A stretch of 6,221 nucleotides of DNA from Corynebacterium sp. (GCA_030450335.1 JAKDIS010000134.1:1-6221); one strand, 5' to 3'; shown: positions 1 through 6,129, counted from the first letter of the stretch. Made by a program: numbers and translations. Notes: generated by a model from the letters alone, not told the origin.

Positions 1-1793
1 CCCCGGCCGAGCGCTCCACCGAGCGTCCGGTCGCCTCCGACGGCGAATCGCTGCGCAGCCACGCCTTCGGCGTCCGCTGGCCGTTGTTCCTGCAGGCGCC
101 GCAGCGTCCCCGCGTCGCCGACCCGGTCGTCTACGACGACGACCCCTCCCCCGCCCGTTTCACCTGGCGGGTGATCCTCGGCGCCAAGCGGTTCACCCTC
201 CCCGGCGGTGGCCTGCTGATCGTGTCGAACATCGCCGCGGCCGCGCTGCCGGTCATCGCCGGCGTGGCGATCGACCGGGGCATCGCCGCCGGTGACCTGG
301 GACAGCTGCTGCTCTGGGCGGCGGTGCTGCTGCTCGACGTGGTCGTGATGTCGCTGACCTTCCGCTTCGGCGGACGCCTGGGCTTCTTCGGCATGCAGAC
401 CGTGCAGCACCGGCTGCGCATGCAGGTCACCGACCGTCTGCTGGACCCGGCGGGCATGAAGGACCGCCGCCTCGGCGGGGCGATGCTGTCGGTGGCCACC
501 GGCGACGTCTTCCGTCTGGCCGGCACCATGGCGTTGGGCATCTACCCGGTCGGCGAGATCGCCGCGATCCTGGCCTCGGCGGTGTTCCTGCTCACGATCT
601 CCTGGCCGCTGGGCCTGGCGGTGCTCGTCGGCGGCCCGTTGATGCTGTGGCTGATGACCGCCGCCGGACGCCCCCTGCAGCGCCGCAGCCGCGAGCAGCA
701 GGCCCTCGTCGCCGGCGCGACGGGACGCGCCACGGACCTCATCACCGGCTACCGGGTGATCAAGGGGCTGCGCGCCGAGGACGAGGCGTCCGCCCGCTAC
801 ACCGAGGTCAGCCGCACCGCCCTGGGCGGGGCGTTGCGCGCCCGGACGTCGCGCGCGCTGTTCCTGGTCTCCATGAACACCGTCACCGGCGTCTTCATCG
901 CCGCGCTGACCGTGTGCGCCGCCTGGTTCGCCCTCACCGGGCGGCTCAGCGTGGGCGAACTGGTCGCGGTCGTCGGCGTGACCCAGTTCCTGGTCAGCCC
1001 GCTGACGATGCTGCCGACGAACTCCGGGGCGATCTGGGCCACCGGCGTGGCCTCGGCCGAGCGCGTGCTGGAGCTGCTGCGCACCCCCACCGAGCACGCG
1101 CAGGACGCCCCGGCCGCTACAGCGCCCGGCGCGTCCGATGCGTCCGGCACGTCCGGCCTGGCGGTCCTCGTCGACGGGGCGACCGTGCTGCGCGCGGCCC
1201 CCGGCGAACTGCTCGGCGTGCGTGCCGACGGCACGGCAGGACGCGACCTCGTCGCGCTGCTCGCCGACGGGCGCGCCCCGCACGATGACGGGCACGGTGA
1301 CGGGCACGGTGACGGGCACGGCGTCCTGCTGGAACAGGACGGCACCACCACCGATGCGGCGTCACTGCCCGTGGAGGACTACCGGACGATCGTGCTCACC
1401 GCACCGCACGCCGCCGACCTGTTCGACGGCACCATCGTGGAGAACCTCGACCCGCACGGCACCGGCGGCACCAGCACCGGCCGCATCCCCGGCGCACTGC
1501 ACGCGGCGTCCTGCGACGACATCATCGACTCCATGCCCGACGGGCTGGCCACACGCGTCGGCGAGGGCGGCACACGGCTGTCCGGCGGGCAACGCCAACG
1601 CGTCGCCCTGGCACGCGCCCTGGCCGCCGACCCGCCGGTGCTCGTGCTGCACGACCCGACCACCGCCGTCGACGCCGTCACGGAGAACACCGTCGCCGAA
1701 CGCCTCGGTGCCGTGCGGGCCGGACGCACGACCCTCGTCGTCACCGGCTCCCCCGCCCTGTTGGCGCACTGCGACCGGGTGGTGGAACTGTGA
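1..1793 (+). CDS. ABC half-transporter with degenerate ATP-binding domain (5' end cut by window edge)
   Basis: This is a membrane-embedded half-transporter that should pair with the next gene. Residues are numbered from the TTG at 84. The reading frame is open from base 3 with strong GC at third positions and no ATG or GTG before 84, so the true start is probably upstream of the window. The TTG at 84 is a weaker alternative. Six membrane helices are predicted, roughly at residues 42-62, 74-92, 150-171, 173-191, 262-283 and 290-308. A linker of about 335-357 follows, then an NBD from 358. The signature LSGGQRQR (499-506) is intact. Walker A is degenerate (around 381-389, GRD where GKS/T is expected). 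Walker B reads LVLHDP, with His523 for the Asp and Asp524 for the Glu. The Q-loop Gln is not conserved, and the H-loop reads VVTGSP with no His. The protein ends right after DRVVEL, without the usual C-terminal helices. It probably contributes only the signature motif to catalysis. The type is exporter-like, but the substrate and direction of transport are unknown. Confidence 0.9.
   Translation, partial: PAERSTERPVASDGESLRSHAFGVRWPLFLQAPQRPRVADPVVYDDDPSPARFTWRVILGAKRFTLPGGGLLIVSNIAAAALPVIAGVAIDRGIAAGDLGQLLLWAAVLLLDVVVMSLTFRFGGRLGFFGMQTVQHRLRMQVTDRLLDPAGMKDRRLGGAMLSVATGDVFRLAGTMALGIYPVGEIAAILASAVFLLTISWPLGLAVLVGGPLMLWLMTAAGRPLQRRSREQQALVAGATGRATDLITGYRVIKGLRAEDEASARYTEVSRTALGGALRARTSRALFLVSMNTVTGVFIAALTVCAAWFALTGRLSVGELVAVVGVTQFLVSPLTMLPTNSGAIWATGVASAERVLELLRTPTEHAQDAPAATAPGASDASGTSGLAVLVDGATVLRAAPGELLGVRADGTAGRDLVALLADGRAPHDDGHGDGHGDGHGVLLEQDGTTTDAASLPVEDYRTIVLTAPHAADLFDGTIVENLDPHGTGGTSTGRIPGALHAASCDDIIDSMPDGLATRVGEGGTRLSGGQRQRVALARALAADPPVLVLHDPTTAVDAVTENTVAERLGAVRAGRTTLVVTGSPALLAHCDRVVEL
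1287..1322 (+). repeat. Three tandem 12-bp units encoding Asp-Gly-His-Gly
   Basis: The unit GACGGGCACGGT occurs at 1287-1298 and 1299-1310, and a third copy at 1311-1322 differs only in its last base. In frame it encodes DGHG three times (residues 402-413 counted from the TTG at 84), with a further His at 400. It lies between the Walker A remnant and the Q-loop region of the first ABC subunit, where a normal NBD has a short loop before the strand ending in DG. Exact repetition at the DNA level suggests recent expansion by slippage. Confidence 0.9.
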
Positions 1794-3562
1794 GCGAGCC
1801 GAACCCTGACCCGAACCCCACCCGTCTTCCGGTCGCCACCGGTCGCCGCTGCGTCACCGCGGTGTGGCAGACCCTGGCCGGACGCCGCGGGCTGCTGCTC
1901 CTCGCCGCGGTCATCTCCGCCGGGGCCGCCGCCCTGGAACTGGTCACCCCCGCGCTGCTCGGCACCATCGTCGACGACATCTCCGACGGCGGGGACCACC
2001 GTCCCGTCTGGCTCTACGGCGCGCTGATCGCCGTCGCCATCGTCGCCGCCTCCGCACTCAGCGTGCTGGGGGTGTGGCTGGCCTCGCGCGTCCTGGAGCG
2101 GCTGCTGGCCACCCTGCGCGAACGCCTGGTGACCACCGCACTGCGTCTGCCGCAGGAACGGGTGGAACGCAGCGGCACCGGCGACCTGATCTCCCGGGCC
2201 AGCGACGACGTCGCCCAGGTGTCCGAGGCCCTGTCACAGGTGCTGCCCTCGCTGTCGCGCACCGTGTTCACCATCGGGCTGACCCTGGTGGGACTGTTCC
2301 TGCTGGACTGGCGTTTCGGGGTGATGTTCCTCGTCGCCGTGCCGCTGTACTGGCTGTCGCTGCGCTGGTACATCCGTCTGGCCCCGCCGCTGTACGCCGC
2401 CGAACGCGCCGCCTTCGGCACCCGAGCCCACCACCTGCTGTCGGCGCTCAAGGGCCTGGACACGGTGCTGGCCTACCGCCTGTCCGGCTGGCACGGGGTG
2501 CGTACGGCCACGGCGTCGTGGGCGGTGGCCACCTGGGCGCTGCGCGCCCGCACCGTGCAGACCATGTTCACCTGGCGCATCGACCTGTCCTTCGCCGTCG
2601 CGGTGTGCGTGGTGCTGTTCACCGGCTACGGGCTGGTGGACGCCAACGCCGTCACCGTCGGTGCCGCGACCACCGCGGTGCTGTACTTCCTGCGGCTGCA
2701 GGGCCCGCTGCGCGGACTGATGATGGAGATCGACACGCTGCAGGCCGCCGCCGCGTCCCTGGCGCGCGTCATCGGCGTCACCGACCTCGCGGAAGACGCC
2801 GACGGTGCCGACGGTGCCGAGGCGCAGGACGTCCCGGACGATGCAGCCGCGGCGGCTGCGGCGTCCGCGGCGTCCGGCGTGCACCTCGACGCCGTCAGCT
2901 TCGCCTACCAGGACGGCGCGCCGGTCCTCCACGACCTGACGTTGACCATCCCCGCCGGCCAACGCGTGGCGGTGGTGGGCACCTCCGGGGCGGGCAAGAC
3001 CACCCTGGCCGCCCTGATCGCCGGCATCCACCGTCCCACCACCGGCAGCGTCGACGCCCCGGTGAACACCATGCTGGTCAGCCAGGAGACCCACGTGTTC
3101 TCCGGCACGCTGCGCGACAACCTCACCCTCGCCGCACCGGGCCGCGACGACGCCGCACTCGTCGACGCCCTGCACCGCACCGGTGCCGGCGGGCTCCTCG
3201 AGGAGCTCCCCGACGGTCTGGACTCCCCTCTCGGCGCACAGGGCCACCCGCTCAGCGCGGCGCAGGAGCAGCACCTCGCCCTGACCCGCCTGCTCATCGC
3301 CGACCCGGACCTGGTGATCCTCGACGAGGCGACCGCCGAGGCCGGTTCCTCGCAGGCCGCGGTGCTCGACCGGGCGGCGGACGTGGCCCTGCAGGGACGC
3401 ACCGGCGTGGTCATCGCCCACCGGCTGTCCCAGGCCGCCGTGTGCGACCGGGTGGTGGTCATGGAGCACGGTGTGGTGCAGGAGGACGGCACCCACGACG
3501 ACCTCGTGGCCGCCGGCGGCCCCTACGCGCGCTTATGGGCGGCGTGGAACGCCAACAGGTGA
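1790..3562 (+). CDS. ABC half-transporter with catalytic ATP-binding domain
   Basis: This 590-residue protein is the partner of the preceding half-transporter. Its GTG start overlaps the upstream TGA (GTGA), which points to translational coupling and balanced amounts of the two subunits. Six membrane helices are predicted near residues 34-56, 74-97, 152-172, 173-190, 267-283 and 287-304. A linker rich in Asp and Ala (335-363) leads into the NBD. The NBD has A-loop Tyr373, Walker A GTSGAGKT (397-404), Q-loop Gln432, Walker B LVILDE with Asp512 and Glu513, and H-loop His544. The signature is altered to LSAAQ (488-492) and the D-loop reads AEAG where SALD is usual. In ABC heterodimers each ATP site combines Walker motifs of one subunit with the signature of the other. 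This subunit should therefore supply the ATP-hydrolysing half of the one canonical site. Length is normal for an ABC type-IV exporter half. Drug, peptide, lipid or siderophore-related transport are all possible, and nothing in the sequence chooses among them. Confidence 0.95.
   Translation: MSEPNPDPNPTRLPVATGRRCVTAVWQTLAGRRGLLLLAAVISAGAAALELVTPALLGTIVDDISDGGDHRPVWLYGALIAVAIVAASALSVLGVWLASRVLERLLATLRERLVTTALRLPQERVERSGTGDLISRASDDVAQVSEALSQVLPSLSRTVFTIGLTLVGLFLLDWRFGVMFLVAVPLYWLSLRWYIRLAPPLYAAERAAFGTRAHHLLSALKGLDTVLAYRLSGWHGVRTATASWAVATWALRARTVQTMFTWRIDLSFAVAVCVVLFTGYGLVDANAVTVGAATTAVLYFLRLQGPLRGLMMEIDTLQAAAASLARVIGVTDLAEDADGADGAEAQDVPDDAAAAAAASAASGVHLDAVSFAYQDGAPVLHDLTLTIPAGQRVAVVGTSGAGKTTLAALIAGIHRPTTGSVDAPVNTMLVSQETHVFSGTLRDNLTLAAPGRDDAALVDALHRTGAGGLLEELPDGLDSPLGAQGHPLSAAQEQHLALTRLLIADPDLVILDEATAEAGSSQAAVLDRAADVALQGRTGVVIAHRLSQAAVCDRVVVMEHGVVQEDGTHDDLVAAGGPYARLWAAWNANR
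2798..2878 (+). repeat. Low-complexity linker DNA (9-bp direct repeat, Ala-rich stretch, inverted repeat)
   Basis: Two exact copies of GCCGACGGT (2798-2806 and 2807-2815) encode ADGADG. An Ala-rich run follows (residues 352-361 of the second ABC subunit, seven consecutive Ala). Within it GCAGCCG (2843-2849) and CGGCTGC (2853-2859) form a perfect 7-bp inverted repeat around a 3-base centre. This is the flexible connection between membrane and ATP-binding domains. The upstream subunit has a similar Ala/Gly/Ser-rich linker. Confidence 0.6.
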
Positions 3563-3584
3563 GCGGCGCACAGGTTCACCCCTG

Positions 3585-3599
3585 GCTACTATTGACACG
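3585..3599 (+). promoter_or_regulatory. Candidate promoter (-10 TACTAT) for the first DUF308 gene
   Basis: TACTAT at 3587-3592 fits the TANNNT pattern and is preceded by G at the position favoured in corynebacterial extended -10 boxes and followed by TG. Transcription would start near 3599, giving a leader of about 50 bases. No good -35 hexamer is visible 16-19 bases upstream. The site lies in the 89-base gap after the ABC pair, so the DUF308 gene may be transcribed separately. Confidence 0.45.
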
Positions 3600-3635
3600 G
3601 TAACCAACCTTGCGCGTTCACTGCGCGAACACGAC

Positions 3636-3641
3636 GGAAAG
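3636..3641 (+). promoter_or_regulatory. Shine-Dalgarno-like GGAAAG that sets the start of the first DUF308 gene
   Basis: This purine-rich hexamer lies 10 bases before the GTG at 3652. The in-frame TTG at 3610 has no such site, so the GTG is the preferred start. Confidence 0.45.
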
Positions 3642-3651
3642 CGACAGTGCC

Positions 3652-4236
3652 GTGACCACTACCCCGACCTTCGGCCCCATCTTCACCGAGATCCGCAAGC
3701 GCAGCGCCCAGTACCTGCTGTGGCGCGGCATCTTCGGCGTCATCATCGGCCTGCTGCTGATCTTCTTCCCCTTCGGCTCGGCGATCGTGCTCAGCATCTT
3801 CGTCGGTGCCTGGATGATCGTCGACGGCCTCGTCGCCGCCGGTGAGGCCTTCGACCTGAAGAAGGCCGACGCCCCCTGGGGCTGGACGTTGACCGCCGGG
3901 ATCATCACCGCGATCGCCGGCGTGGCGATCCTGTTCATCCCGGGCATCTTCGCCCTCGTCAGCGCGATGTTCATCCTGATCTTCATGGCCATCGGCCTGG
4001 TGTTCAGCGGCATCTCCCAGCTGAACATCCCCAAGGCGCTGCGCAGCGGCTGGACCATCACCGCCGGCATCCTGAACATCATCTTCGGTCTCGTCCTGCT
4101 GGTGCTGTCCCTGACCAACCCCGCAGACAACGTCTGGACCCTGGCGATCGTGGCCGGTGTCTTCGCCCTCGTCATGGGTATCTCCTCGATCATCTTCTCC
4201 GTCCGTCTGCGCAGGTCGAACAAGGAAAACGCCTGA
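3652..4236 (+). CDS. DUF308 / HdeD-family membrane protein, first tandem copy
   Basis: This is a 194-residue integral membrane protein of the DUF308 (HdeD) family. In E. coli, HdeD is an inner-membrane protein linked to acid resistance at high cell density, but the molecular activity of the family is not established and the actinobacterial members are mostly uncharacterised. Six membrane helices are predicted near residues 21-42, 44-60, 78-97, 101-121, 132-153 and 162-183. They form three two-helix repeats, each opening with a Gly-rich helix (GIFGVIIG, GIITAIAG, GILNIIFG). Trp24 and Arg25 precede the first repeat, and a basic tail (RLRRSNK) ends the protein, consistent with a cytoplasmic C-terminus. 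The GTG at 3652 is chosen over the TTG at 3610 because of the GGAAAG site and because it removes a non-conserved extension. The next gene is a clear paralogue. No enzymatic motif is visible. Confidence 0.88.
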   Translation: MTTTPTFGPIFTEIRKRSAQYLLWRGIFGVIIGLLLIFFPFGSAIVLSIFVGAWMIVDGLVAAGEAFDLKKADAPWGWTLTAGIITAIAGVAILFIPGIFALVSAMFILIFMAIGLVFSGISQLNIPKALRSGWTITAGILNIIFGLVLLVLSLTNPADNVWTLAIVAGVFALVMGISSIIFSVRLRRSNKENA

Positions 4237-4242
4237 CGTACC

Positions 4243-4278
4243 GACGGACACGCTGACAGGGCCGTCACAGCGTCCGTC
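4243..4278 (+). terminator. Hairpin between the two DUF308 genes, possible terminator without a U-tract
   Basis: GACGGAC (4243-4249) pairs with GTCCGTC (4272-4278), and GCTG (4252-4255) pairs with CAGC (4268-4271) across a 2-base bulge. The hairpin starts 6 bases after the stop codon. The sequence after it (ATAGGAG) has no run of T, so it is not a classical intrinsic terminator. It could still slow polymerase or stabilise the upstream mRNA end. Confidence 0.4.
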
Positions 4279-4285
4279 ATAGGAG

Positions 4286-4315
4286 TTGTGCGGTCTCCAC
4301 GGACGGGTCTACGAT
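4286..4315 (+). promoter_or_regulatory. Candidate promoter for a leaderless second DUF308 mRNA
   Basis: A -35-like TTGTGC (4286-4291) is followed, after an 18-base spacer, by TACGAT (4310-4315), a TANNNT -10 box. The expected start of transcription falls at 4322-4324, on or next to the ATG at 4324. No Shine-Dalgarno sequence precedes this ATG at a usable distance, which agrees with a leaderless transcript. Confidence 0.55.
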
Positions 4316-4323
4316 CGGTCGCC

Positions 4324-4917
4324 ATGATTACCCGTCCTGGGGACACCTCCGAGTGTTCTTACGCTGTACCCGGCCCTCACCTCGGCCGGCACCTCCGCGA
4401 CACCGGCGGACGGATGCTGCTGTGGAGAGGCGGGTTGAGCATCGTCATCGGTCTGGCGCTGCTCGTCTTCCCCATCGGCACCGCCACCGTGGTGGGTCTC
4501 GTCATCGGCCTGTGGCTCGTGGTCGACGGCGTCAGCACGATGGGGCTGGCCTTCCAGCAGCGCTCCCACGCCGCCGCGTGGGGCTTCACCATGTTCTCCG
4601 GCGTGGTCACCGCCGTGGCCGGTGTCGCCATCCTGCTCTTCCCCGTTGCCTTCGCCGTGATCGGTGCCCTGGCCGTGCTGTGGATCATGGCGCTGGGCCT
4701 GGTCATCACCGGCATCGCCCGCACCGCGTCCCGCGCCGGAGGATGGAGCCTGGCCACCGGCCTGCTCAACATCATCTTCGGTGTGCTGCTCGGCGGCCTG
4801 GCCCTGGCCGAGCCCACCGGCGGTCTGGTCGCCCTGGCCTGGCTGCTCGGCGTGTACGGCCTGCTGTTCGGGATCCTGTCCGTGGTCATCGGAATCAGGT
4901 TGCGCCGGGGCCGGTAA
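4324..4917 (+). CDS. DUF308 / HdeD-family membrane protein, second tandem copy
   Basis: This 197-residue membrane protein is a paralogue of the preceding gene. The two share many positions, including LLWRG near the first helix, VDG after the second, AGVAIL in the middle, GLLNIIFG/GILNIIFG in the third repeat and a final RLRR. Six helices are predicted near 36-50, 54-70, 88-106, 110-130, 142-161 and 167-190, again as three two-helix repeats. The N-terminus (about 30 residues, with Cys11) is longer than and unlike that of the first copy. The ATG at 4324 is chosen because a -10 box ends 8 bases before it. A GTG at 4288 is in frame, but its AGGAG is only 2 bases away and it would overlap the promoter. 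The biochemical role is unknown. A stress-related membrane role, as for HdeD, is a guess from the family name only. Confidence 0.86.
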   Translation: MITRPGDTSECSYAVPGPHLGRHLRDTGGRMLLWRGGLSIVIGLALLVFPIGTATVVGLVIGLWLVVDGVSTMGLAFQQRSHAAAWGFTMFSGVVTAVAGVAILLFPVAFAVIGALAVLWIMALGLVITGIARTASRAGGWSLATGLLNIIFGVLLGGLALAEPTGGLVALAWLLGVYGLLFGILSVVIGIRLRRGR

Positions 4918-4931
4918 CCGGGGCGTACGGT
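4900..4931 (+). promoter_or_regulatory. Candidate promoter for a leaderless oxidoreductase mRNA
   Basis: TACGGT (4926-4931) fits TANNNT and ends 7 bases before the ATG at 4939, so transcription would start on or just before the start codon. A -35-like TTGCGC (4900-4905) lies inside the last codons of the DUF308 gene, but the 20-base spacer is longer than usual. Read-through from the upstream promoter is equally possible across the 21-base gap. Confidence 0.4.
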
Positions 4932-4938
4932 CGTGGAC

Positions 4939-5961
4939 ATGACAACCAACGACCATGACGTCAACACCGAAAAGCACGTCCCCCTCTCCCTCATCGACTT
5001 CGCGACCGTCTTCAAGGGCGAGACCTCCCGGGAGGCCTTCCTGCGTTCCGTGGAGCAGGCACAGCTCGCCGAACGTCTGGGCTACTCCCGGATCTGGTAC
5101 TCCGAGCACCACAACATGTCGTCGATCGCCTCCAGCGCTCCGGCCGTGCTCATCTCCCACATCGCCGCGAAGACCGACAGCATCCGGCTGGGTTCCGGTG
5201 GTGTGATGCTGCCGAACCACTCCCCCCTTGTCATCGCCGAACAGTACGGCACCCTCGCCGAGCTCTACCCGGGCCGCATCGACCTGGGAGTGGGACGCGC
5301 CCCCGGCACCGACCAGCGCACGGTGATGGCGCTGCGTCGCGACCCGCGCTCCGCCGAGTCCTTCCCGGAGGACGTCCGCGAGCTGCAGGGCTACCTCGCC
5401 GGACGCTCGCGCGTGCCGGGCGTGACGGCCATCCCGGGCACCGACACCCACGTGCCGGTGTACGTCCTGGGCTCCTCCCTGTTCGGCGCGAAGCTCGCCG
5501 CGCAGCTGGGTATCCCCTACTCCTTCGCCTCCCACTTCGCCCCGGACGCGTTGAAGGAGGCCGTCTCGGTCTACCGGCAGACCTACCAGCCGTCGAAGGA
5601 GCACCCGGAGCCCTACGTGATCGCCGCGGTGAACGTGACCACCGCCGACACCGAGGCCGAGGCCCTGGCACAGAGCGAGAAGGTCCGCCGTGCCCGCGTG
5701 GAGACCATGGCCCTGCGCGGACGCAAGGTCTCCGAGGAGGACCTCGACCTGTTGATGTCCTCGCCGGCGGCTGACCAGATCTTGTCGATGCTTAAGTATT
5801 CCGCGGTGGGAACCGGCGAACAGGTACGCGAGTACCTCGAGGGCTTCACCGCCACCGCGCAGGCCGACGAACTGATGGTGGCGATCCAGTCGCCGTCGAC
5901 TGAGGGATCGCTGAGGGCCATGGAGATCCTCGCCGACTCCTGGGGCCTGTCGCGCCCGTAG
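4939..5961 (+). CDS. Luciferase-like flavin-dependent oxidoreductase (YhbW-like)
   Basis: This 340-residue soluble protein belongs to the bacterial luciferase-like (LLM) flavin enzyme superfamily, in the group of E. coli YhbW, whose sequence it resembles along most of its length. Members fold as a TIM barrel and usually use reduced FMN with oxygen, or F420, on organic substrates. YhbW has no firmly established substrate, and none can be named here. Shared motifs are EHHN (56-59), GSGGVMLPNHSPL (85-97), ELYPGRIDLGVGRAPGTD (108-125), LGSS (177-180) and FASHFAP (196-202). These line the barrel and the presumed flavin site. Length matches the family (YhbW is about 335 residues), so the gene appears intact. 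The ATG at 4939 is preferred to the in-frame GTG at 4933, because the -10 box TACGGT ends just before it and no Shine-Dalgarno sequence is seen. The role in this locus is unknown. Confidence 0.92.
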   Translation: MTTNDHDVNTEKHVPLSLIDFATVFKGETSREAFLRSVEQAQLAERLGYSRIWYSEHHNMSSIASSAPAVLISHIAAKTDSIRLGSGGVMLPNHSPLVIAEQYGTLAELYPGRIDLGVGRAPGTDQRTVMALRRDPRSAESFPEDVRELQGYLAGRSRVPGVTAIPGTDTHVPVYVLGSSLFGAKLAAQLGIPYSFASHFAPDALKEAVSVYRQTYQPSKEHPEPYVIAAVNVTTADTEAEALAQSEKVRRARVETMALRGRKVSEEDLDLLMSSPAADQILSMLKYSAVGTGEQVREYLEGFTATAQADELMVAIQSPSTEGSLRAMEILADSWGLSRP

Positions 5962-5993
5962 CGACGCCGCCCCCGACGGGCGCCGGGGTACCC

Positions 5994-6011
5994 CTGTAGC
6001 GCCTGTAGTGC
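5994..6011 (+). repeat. Direct repeat CTGTAGYGC, two adjacent copies
   Basis: CTGTAGCGC (5994-6002) is followed directly by CTGTAGTGC (6003-6011), differing at one base. The second copy also forms the left arm of the inverted repeat that ends at 6040. Confidence 0.7.
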
Positions 6012-6052
6012 CCATAGCGTCAGTTCATACCTGCACTACAAAGGCACCTTTT
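6004..6052 (+). terminator. Inverted repeat with downstream T-tract, weak terminator candidate
   Basis: TGTAGTGC (6004-6011) and GCACTACA (6033-6040) are perfect 8-bp complements around a 21-base loop, and TTTT follows at 6049-6052. An alternative pairing, GTGCC (6008-6012) with GGCAC (6043-6047), would place the stem one base before the T run. The long loop and short stem make it a weak intrinsic terminator. It could instead be a protein-binding site. Confidence 0.3.
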
Positions 6053-6129
6053 CGACCCGTCGGAGCGCCCCCTCATTTTCACCCCCGATAGCTCCGCGCG
6101 GACCCACCCCCCTTTCTTCGGCGACACCC

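Noticed and set aside
1138..1809. Frameshift or pseudogene in the first ABC subunit, suggested by its degenerate NBD and an open +1 frame
   Set aside because: The main frame keeps LSGGQ and the GTIVENL segment in one continuous frame and ends in a coupled stop/start. The other frame is Pro/Thr/Arg-rich without motifs, so the degeneration looks like evolution rather than a frameshift.
2234..3496. 420-residue open frame on the minus strand
   Set aside because: It lies wholly inside the second ABC gene, reads as a low-complexity Gly/His/Gln/Val-rich protein with no domain, and is a typical shadow frame in GC-rich DNA.
3592..3597. TTGACA as a -35 box
   Set aside because: A perfect hexamer, but no TANNNT box lies 16-19 bases downstream. 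The overlapping TACTAT at 3587-3592 makes a better -10.
1864..3603. 579-residue open frame on the plus strand in another frame
   Set aside because: It is an Arg/Pro/Gly-rich shadow of the second ABC gene, whose own frame contains all the ABC motifs.
3610..3651. TTG at 3610 as start of the first DUF308 gene
   Set aside because: It has no Shine-Dalgarno site and adds 14 residues with no family resemblance. The GTG at 3652 has GGAAAG 10 bases upstream.
4288..4323. GTG at 4288 as start of the second DUF308 gene
   Set aside because: AGGAG is only 2 bases before it, too close to act, and the added residues overlap the promoter of the ATG at 4324.
4933..4938. GTG at 4933 as start of the oxidoreductase
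   Set aside because: It adds only two residues, and the expected transcription start lies downstream of most of it. The ATG at 4939 suits a leaderless transcript better, though GTG cannot be fully excluded.
4309..6015. 568-residue open frame on the minus strand
   Set aside because: It is antisense to two well-supported genes, is dominated by Gly, Asp, His and Gln, and has no recognisable motif.
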